Positions 58,830-64,000 of a stretch of 64,000 nucleotides of DNA are shown here, in pieces; position 1 is the first letter of the stretch; each line of letters starts with the position of its first letter. The notes under the pieces are model-generated. The model made no database searches. It was not told the origin of the DNA and saw only the letters and a program-made list of their open reading frames with translations. Origin of the DNA: Bolinopsis microptera (lineage: Eukaryota; Ctenophora; Tentaculata; Lobata; Bolinopsidae); NCBI RefSeq assembly GCF_026151205.1, contig NC_087084.1:14152235-14216234 (forward strand). The letters are read 5' to 3'. A program made the position numbers and the translations under genes.

Positions 58830-60393
58830 CTAGAAAATTTTCGCCACTTCAATAGATATTGGGTCGGCAATTTGGTGAGTGAGTGATGAAATGGTTTGGT
58901 CTGTGATTGAGTGAGGGGCGATGTGAAAGTTGTGGTAAGTCCAGGTGTTATTATTGTTGATGGATTGAGATCCCAGGATGATACTTTTACAGCGTAATTT
59001 AACCAAAGCTACAGAAGTAGTGAGGATTTCCCCATTCTCATTTAGAATCCGTTTATGTATGCTATTCCACAATTTGGAGGCTATATAAAGAAAAGTGTTG
59101 GTTTTTCTTGGGAGGATTATGACATTGCTTGTATCACGTTTTGATGAGTCTATAGTACAATACAACGAGTATGGAGTGCGAAATTTCATAATTCGAAATA
59201 TCTCAGATATACAGTGGTATTTGTACAAGTTTTGAACAGTAAGCAATTTTAGTCGATTAAAAATGGGCTTGGTGTGCTCTTTTTCGAAAAAAGCAGCTCC
59301 TAACCTCTGTTTTGTATAAGGTCTGGCTCGTGCACAAGTGGCATGTTTGTCGAGGTATGCATTTAGGTCTCCAAAAAGGATTCTTATACAACGTTTCTGA
59401 GTTATGAACAGCTTATCGTTTGGTTGGTCTTTGAGAGCTGAGCCCCAAACACTTATTCCGTAAGCAAGATGTGATTCCAATAATGCAGAGTATATTTTTT
59501 GGTAGTGTTCCCCTGGAACTGAATGTTTAATCCTGTTAAGTGCTCCTGTAGTGGATCTAATTTTTTTTCTTAGATATTCTATATGTGGGCCCCAGCTAAG
59601 TTTTTCATCAATTACTACACCAAGAAATTTGGTGTTGCTAACCTTGACAATTTTGTGTCCATTTATAAATATTCCTTGTGATTTGTCATGTTCATTGGCA
59701 TACGGCCTAACCCTGGCGCAGGTTTCATCAGATTCGTATGCAGGTAGAAAATGTATGTAGCAGCATTTAGACATATTTATATGTAAGAGATTACTTCTCA
59801 TGAATTTGCATACGAAATCAAGAACTTTATTGGCCTTCAAGTATGTTGCTTCTTTGGACGGTCCAGTGATAAATATATTTGTGTCATCAGCATAGAGCAC
59901 AAATTTGCATTCATCGCCTTTGTAACAGTTTATTATGTCGTTCATATATAATAAGAAAAGTAGAGGGCCTAGTATGGAACCTTGGGGAACTCCATATTTT
60001 ACATTCATAGTCTCTGATGTAGTGTTGAGAAATGAAACATACTGTGATCTATCGGATAAATAGCTTTTTAGAAGTCCTAGAGCTAGACCTCTAACCCCAT
60101 AATTTTCCAGTTTCCTCAGGAGAATGCCATGGTCAAGAGTATCAAAAGCTTTGCTTAGGTCAATAAAGATTCCTAGAACATGATTACCACTGGATGTTGA
60201 TGTTGTGATTGAATGAACTGATTTGTGGAGTGCATGTGAGGTTGAGTGGCCTTTTCGAAAACCAAATTGTTCATTACTGAGAATGTCATTAGCAGTGAAA
60301 AAGGTATAAAGCCGTTTGTATATTATTTTTTCAAATATTTTACCAAAGATTGGCAATATTGACACAGGTCTATAATTTCTTGTAATTCTTGTA
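58830..60393 (-). pseudogene. 5'-truncated LINE ORF2, related family
   Basis: The open frame runs from the truncation about 60393 (TRNYRPVSILPIFGKIFEK) through FIDLSKAFDTLD, GVPQGSILGPLLF, the catalytic LYADDTN, FLGVVIDEKLSW, KRCIRILFGDLNAYLD and FFEKEHTKPIF to a stop at 58830. It keeps the reverse transcriptase and C-terminal region but has lost PHD and endonuclease, so it cannot move alone. It is colinear with and clearly related to the ORF2 at 54-57 kb but differs at many residues, so it is a separate family, not a duplication. Confidence 0.85.
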
Positions 60394-60665
60394 GTAAATA
60401 TTTAATACCAGCACACCAAGATGCAGATGTAATTTATCAGTTATTCATAATGTTCATATAAGCTTCTTGATTTATCCTAGACTGTATTATAATTAACTTG
60501 TTTGTGTTAATAAAGAACATAGAATGTAATAAGGCGCAGTCCAATTTGATACGTACGAAATATGTCTATAACTTGCTTGATTCTGTACTAAGCTGGCATT
60601 CATTGACCAAAATTGAACGGGGATTCGTTTAAGATCACTTTCGAGGCACCTTGAAAAAAAGCTAC

Positions 60666-60755
60666 CAAGAAAACAACAAATTTTTCAAGAAAACAACAAA
60701 TTTTTATTTAAATCAATTATATCAACAATTTGAAAAACTTTAAAGCTCTTCTATT
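60666..60755. repeat. ~90 bp direct repeat, right copy
   Basis: Matches 52480-52572 with a few differences (ATCAATTATATCAACAATTT) and ends just as sharply at TCTTCTATTAC. Confidence 0.85.
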
Positions 60756-61426
60756 ACGCTATTGTGCTTTTCATGGAGAATTCATACGTCAGTAGCGCTT
60801 TTGAGCTTGTTATTCTCTTTCAAAAGTATTCCAACTGATTTGTATATAAGTGAATATATTAATTCTGGATACATTGTATATGATTTTATCTCCATTCATG
60901 AAGTTCGAAAGAAGTTACAGCAATCCGCACAATTTAGGGAGTGTGCTTTCCCTGGAGATATAACATGCGCCATTTGATATGTATTTGTTTTTGCTTCTGC
61001 ACATTTAGGCAGTTGCTCTTGTGATCAGAGTTTTGTATAATATCCCAGACTGCATACGACTAAAACATGTGTACTAATTTCCCAAAATTGTTACACATTG
61101 TTAGCCCCAAGCGTTTTGTTAGCCCCAAGCATTTTGGTCCCTCATTCCTGCCACTCAGCATTGCTTACTGTAAAGTAGACATGTTTCTAAGACAATAGAG
61201 AGACTGACCTTGTCTCATTAAATTCAACCACTTGCCATAATAAAAATACTAACAACCAAATAAAGTTTTTAAAATAATTATATACAATCACCAAAGAATA
61301 TTTCCTTAAGTTTACTTCTAGTTAACTAATTCGTGGTTTCAGCTCTTATTTTATTTATGATTAAAGGAATAAAATAAAACTTATTGTTTCATTGAAAAGT
61401 TGTGCGCGCTAATGTCCCTTTTTCAA
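60756..61426. other. non-coding, nothing recognised
   Basis: A small local repeat (TTAGCCCCAAGC, 61100-61130) is the only structure seen. Confidence 0.4.
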
Positions 61427-62420
61427 TGAAACAAGAAATTTAATTTTAGCCCAATGTACAGAATCAACAAATTTATAACAATGAAAATATAATGCCCATT
61501 TGGAGTATGACTTACTGTCCTTTACTGCTAAATTTTGGGTTGTAAATGGGCAGGCAACTAATGGGCAAGGAATGTGCGGGCCTGAAAGCTTTTGCACACT
61601 GAAACGTTAGTCCAAATGAGACAAGGCTCTTACTTGGACCAGATACAAATCATTTCAGTTAAACAAAAATTTCAGTTAAACAAAAATTTCAATTTTATGC
61701 CATTTATTACAGAGTAAACAATGAAACAAGAAATTTAATTTTAGCACAGAATAAAAAGATGTAAAACAATTAATAAAATATAATGCCCATTTGGTGTATG
61801 ACTTTTTGTCCTTGACTGCTAGTTTGGTTTTGGAAGGACAGGTAACTAACGGGGCAAGGAATGCGCGTGCCTGAAAGCTTTTGCACACACCGAAACGCTA
61901 GTTCAGTTAGGTTTATAGAGACAAGGCTCAGATTAGGACTAGAAGAAATTTGTTTGTAGACATTAGGGGTTCTGTTTATAGTTGTTACTATAGGTTGCAG
62001 TCTTGTTGTGACAAAAAGTCTACACTAAAACATGCTTTAGTTTATATTGTGTAGTTCAAGGATAAAAAATGCAGCTTCGAGGTGGATATTAGAGAGCTGG
62101 CGAAAGATTATGGCCTTTGTATCAATGGTTATAATAAACAAGTTTACAATAAATCAATTTGATATTTAAAGGAATCCTAATTCAATGTGTAGTATGGTTG
62201 TCACTCTTTAAATAGATTAGATTATTTGGGGGAAAAAGTGTTGTTACTAAGGATTGCAGTCTTATTGTGATAGATACTTTACACTATATTATATGCTTAA
62301 ATTTATGTTGTGTAAATCAAGATAATAAAATGCCACTTGAAGTCTAATATACTATCTATTGGTGGGCTGGCGAAAAATTATGGGTTTTGCATTAATGGTT
62401 ATAATAGTTTATAAATATTC
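61427..62420. repeat. two pairs of diverged tandem duplications
   Basis: About 215 bp starting GAAACAAGAAATTTAATTTTAG and ending ACAAGGCTC occurs at 61427-61640 and 61721-61935. A second pair (GGCTGGCGAAAGATTATGG, ATGGTTATAATA) occurs at about 62040-62160 and 62320-62420. They are non-coding and lie upstream of the ORF at 62585. Confidence 0.65.
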
Positions 62421-62584
62421 TAAACCTTACAGTGCTAATTAAAAATTTCATTTTTGTCCACTAATGTCCCTAATGTTTCATTATCTCATTGAGTCCGTAT
62501 AGGACACAGACATTAGCGGATGTGTAACCATAATTAATACTCTATAGCTTCTAACATCATGATTACAATTACAGGTTGTACGTT

Positions 62585-64000
62585 ATGGCGGCTGCCAATA
62601 TCCCAATAGAGTCACTTGTTGACAATCCATTAGATAATAAGCACTATCCTAACCGTCTATTCGAGGATCGCTCTGGGAAGTTTGACGAGTTCACCGGGGC
62701 GTTCGTTATCTATGGATTGAATCATGAAAAGAAGACCGAAAAGCAACATAGTGTCCACGACTATGTGTGTGATGCTATTTGGGATATGGGATTTGATGCC
62801 AAGCCTGACTTTTTTTCAACGGTATCTCGTCTATCCAATATGAAAAATGCTCCTCTTGTTTGCGAATTGAAAAAGATGCACATGAAACTTGGTAATGAAA
62901 TTCTTGAATCCCTTGAGGATGTTAGCCGAATTCATCCTGAGCTTCTACTCTCTAATAAGGAGATTGTCATCGGAAAATTCCTTCCCCCTCCCCCTCAAAT
63001 AATGATTAATTTTAATAAGAAGATATCCAGATCTGGGAATGCTAAGGCCTTGGTCATTGAAGCTGGAAAATCTCTTGGACTAGAAATCACTGAAGACAAA
63101 ATTTCTTTTGCTGAAGTAACATATGAAAGATACGGCTCTGTTGTTTGCCAGTTTTCTGACATCAATATTGCTAAAAAGTTCTACAACTTCCGAGATGTGA
63201 TACACCTCTTAAACAAATGTCCTATCTATGCAATTTCATTCTATCGTGAACACAAGGACTATTACTACGATAAAATGCTTCTTATCAGTGGTCTGAACAC
63301 CAAACAGAAGGACTGCATGAAGTTGTTCCTGGACGTGTGCACTGATCTTGGAGTAGATGTTACAGAGAGTGATGTTTCCCGATGTGAGTGGCTGTACAGC
63401 AAAGCTTTTAAAAGCAGAGCTCAGCGTTCACCTTTAGTTGTGGAGTTCTCGTCAGAAGAAAAAAGAGTTAGTGTCTTTGAAGCATCAGCTAATGAGTCCA
63501 AGGTGAGGGATGATTTCCGTCTTGGGTCTAAGCCTAGGAAACCAAGACTGCCCAGGAAGCCACGTGCCAAGAAAGAGGGTGAAGAAGGAGAAGCAGAAGA
63601 ACCTGCACCAGAAGAACCTGCCCCACTTGAAGTAGAAGAACCAGTAAATGGAGAGAAAGAGGACCCAGAAGTAGAGAGAGAGCAACCTGCCCTTGTGTAT
63701 CGCAAGATTTATATCAACCCCTTCATAAGTTTACCATACAGTGTGCTTTACACCGCATGCAGAGAGTTGGCTCGCAGACGACGAAACCTGACTTGCTTGC
63801 CCATGTCTTTCTATGGACGCATCAACTTGCAGATTAAAGAGGTGGTAAAGAAGGAAGAGGAGGGTGATGCTGATGCTGATGCTGATGCCGAGGTTCCAGT
63901 TGAGGACGAAAACAAAGCCTCAGCTGTTGAGGATGAAAACAAGGCACCAGCTGTTGACGATCTTGCAGAGGCCCTGAAAACTCTGTCTCTGGACGGTAAA
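62585..64000 (+). CDS. LINE-ORF1-like multi-module protein, running off the window
   Basis: From the ATG at 62585 (GTTATGGCGGCTGCC, just after a possible acceptor TTACAG) the frame is open for 472 codons to the last base. At least three segments share the pattern of gag-like ORF1 domains of LINEs: FVIYGLNHEKK..FSTVSRLSN..LVCELKK; KALVIEAGKSLGLEI..VCQFSD; and MLLISGLNTKQ..LVVEFSSEEK. A later piece, YRKIYINPFISLPYSVLYTA, resembles the short module that follows such domains. Between them is a Lys/Arg/Glu/Pro-rich linker (RLPRKPRAKKEGEEGEAEEP), and the end is acidic with Asp-Ala repeats. A role in RNA binding is inferred. It is either ORF1 of another retroelement or a host gene built from such modules. 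Confidence 0.6.
   Translation, partial: MAAANIPIESLVDNPLDNKHYPNRLFEDRSGKFDEFTGAFVIYGLNHEKKTEKQHSVHDYVCDAIWDMGFDAKPDFFSTVSRLSNMKNAPLVCELKKMHMKLGNEILESLEDVSRIHPELLLSNKEIVIGKFLPPPPQIMINFNKKISRSGNAKALVIEAGKSLGLEITEDKISFAEVTYERYGSVVCQFSDINIAKKFYNFRDVIHLLNKCPIYAISFYREHKDYYYDKMLLISGLNTKQKDCMKLFLDVCTDLGVDVTESDVSRCEWLYSKAFKSRAQRSPLVVEFSSEEKRVSVFEASANESKVRDDFRLGSKPRKPRLPRKPRAKKEGEEGEAEEPAPEEPAPLEVEEPVNGEKEDPEVEREQPALVYRKIYINPFISLPYSVLYTACRELARRRRNLTCLPMSFYGRINLQIKEVVKKEEEGDADADADAEVPVEDENKASAVEDENKAPAVDDLAEALKTLSLDGK

Noticed and set aside
1-64000. tRNA, rRNA and other structured RNA genes
   Set aside because: No convincing tRNA arm pattern or rRNA stretch was found by eye; a covariance-model scan would be needed to exclude small RNAs.

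Overview
The window is nuclear DNA of an animal. It is AT-rich, its genes are broken by many GT-AG introns of a few hundred bases, and it is full of non-LTR retrotransposons, Penelope-like elements, short inverted-repeat transposons and tandem arrays. A CCDC40-type gene (motile cilia) and a nuclear receptor ligand-binding domain closest to the HNF4/NR2A type make it metazoan. The overall picture suggests an early-branching animal (sponge, ctenophore or cnidarian), but the sequence alone does not settle this. Function calls are by motif reading; no database search was run.

Layout. 1-3 kb (+): last exons of an HNF4-like nuclear receptor, with a poly-G-ended MITE in an intron. 3.5-11 kb: a second poly-G MITE, a 2.2 kb inverted-repeat element with an internal ~310 bp repeat, and a 5'-truncated Penelope-like element with a GIY-YIG end. 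12-19.3 kb (+): an 18-exon gene combining a FAR1/FLYWCH-like zinc region, a MULE-type DDE transposase core and a SWIM finger. Its exon phases all agree, with one frameshift. 19.6-23.2 kb: satellite with higher-order repeats. 23.7-26.8 kb (+): a dead Penelope-like element split by a 1.2 kb fold-back insertion. 26.9-30.2 kb: head-to-tail, indel-ridden LINE fragments.

30.4-43.3 kb (-): 11 core exons of a CCDC40 orthologue plus three candidate first coding exons or exon pairs, all ending in phase 1. Two minisatellites in this locus begin exactly at 5' splice sites and copy the donor many times. The 3' part of the gene is absent and should lie where the LINE tandem sits. 36-41 kb also holds a TA-flanked MITE, a TTAA-flanked MITE and a 5'-truncated LINE with target duplication. 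43-53 kb is mostly non-coding, with a pogo-like relic, an uninterrupted (TCCAC)n array of about 106 copies, fold-back elements and a THAP-like fragment.

54.1-58.7 kb (-): an almost complete CR1/L2-like LINE. Its ORF1 fuses an AlkB-type 2-oxoglutarate/Fe(II) dioxygenase to an SGNH esterase. It overlaps by four bases (ATGA) an ORF2 with PHD finger, endonuclease and reverse transcriptase. This is the most striking system in the window. A second, 5'-truncated relative follows at 58.8-60.4 kb, and a ~90 bp direct repeat brackets the pair. 62.6-64 kb (+): an open frame of 472 codons running off the end, with repeated LINE-ORF1-like modules.
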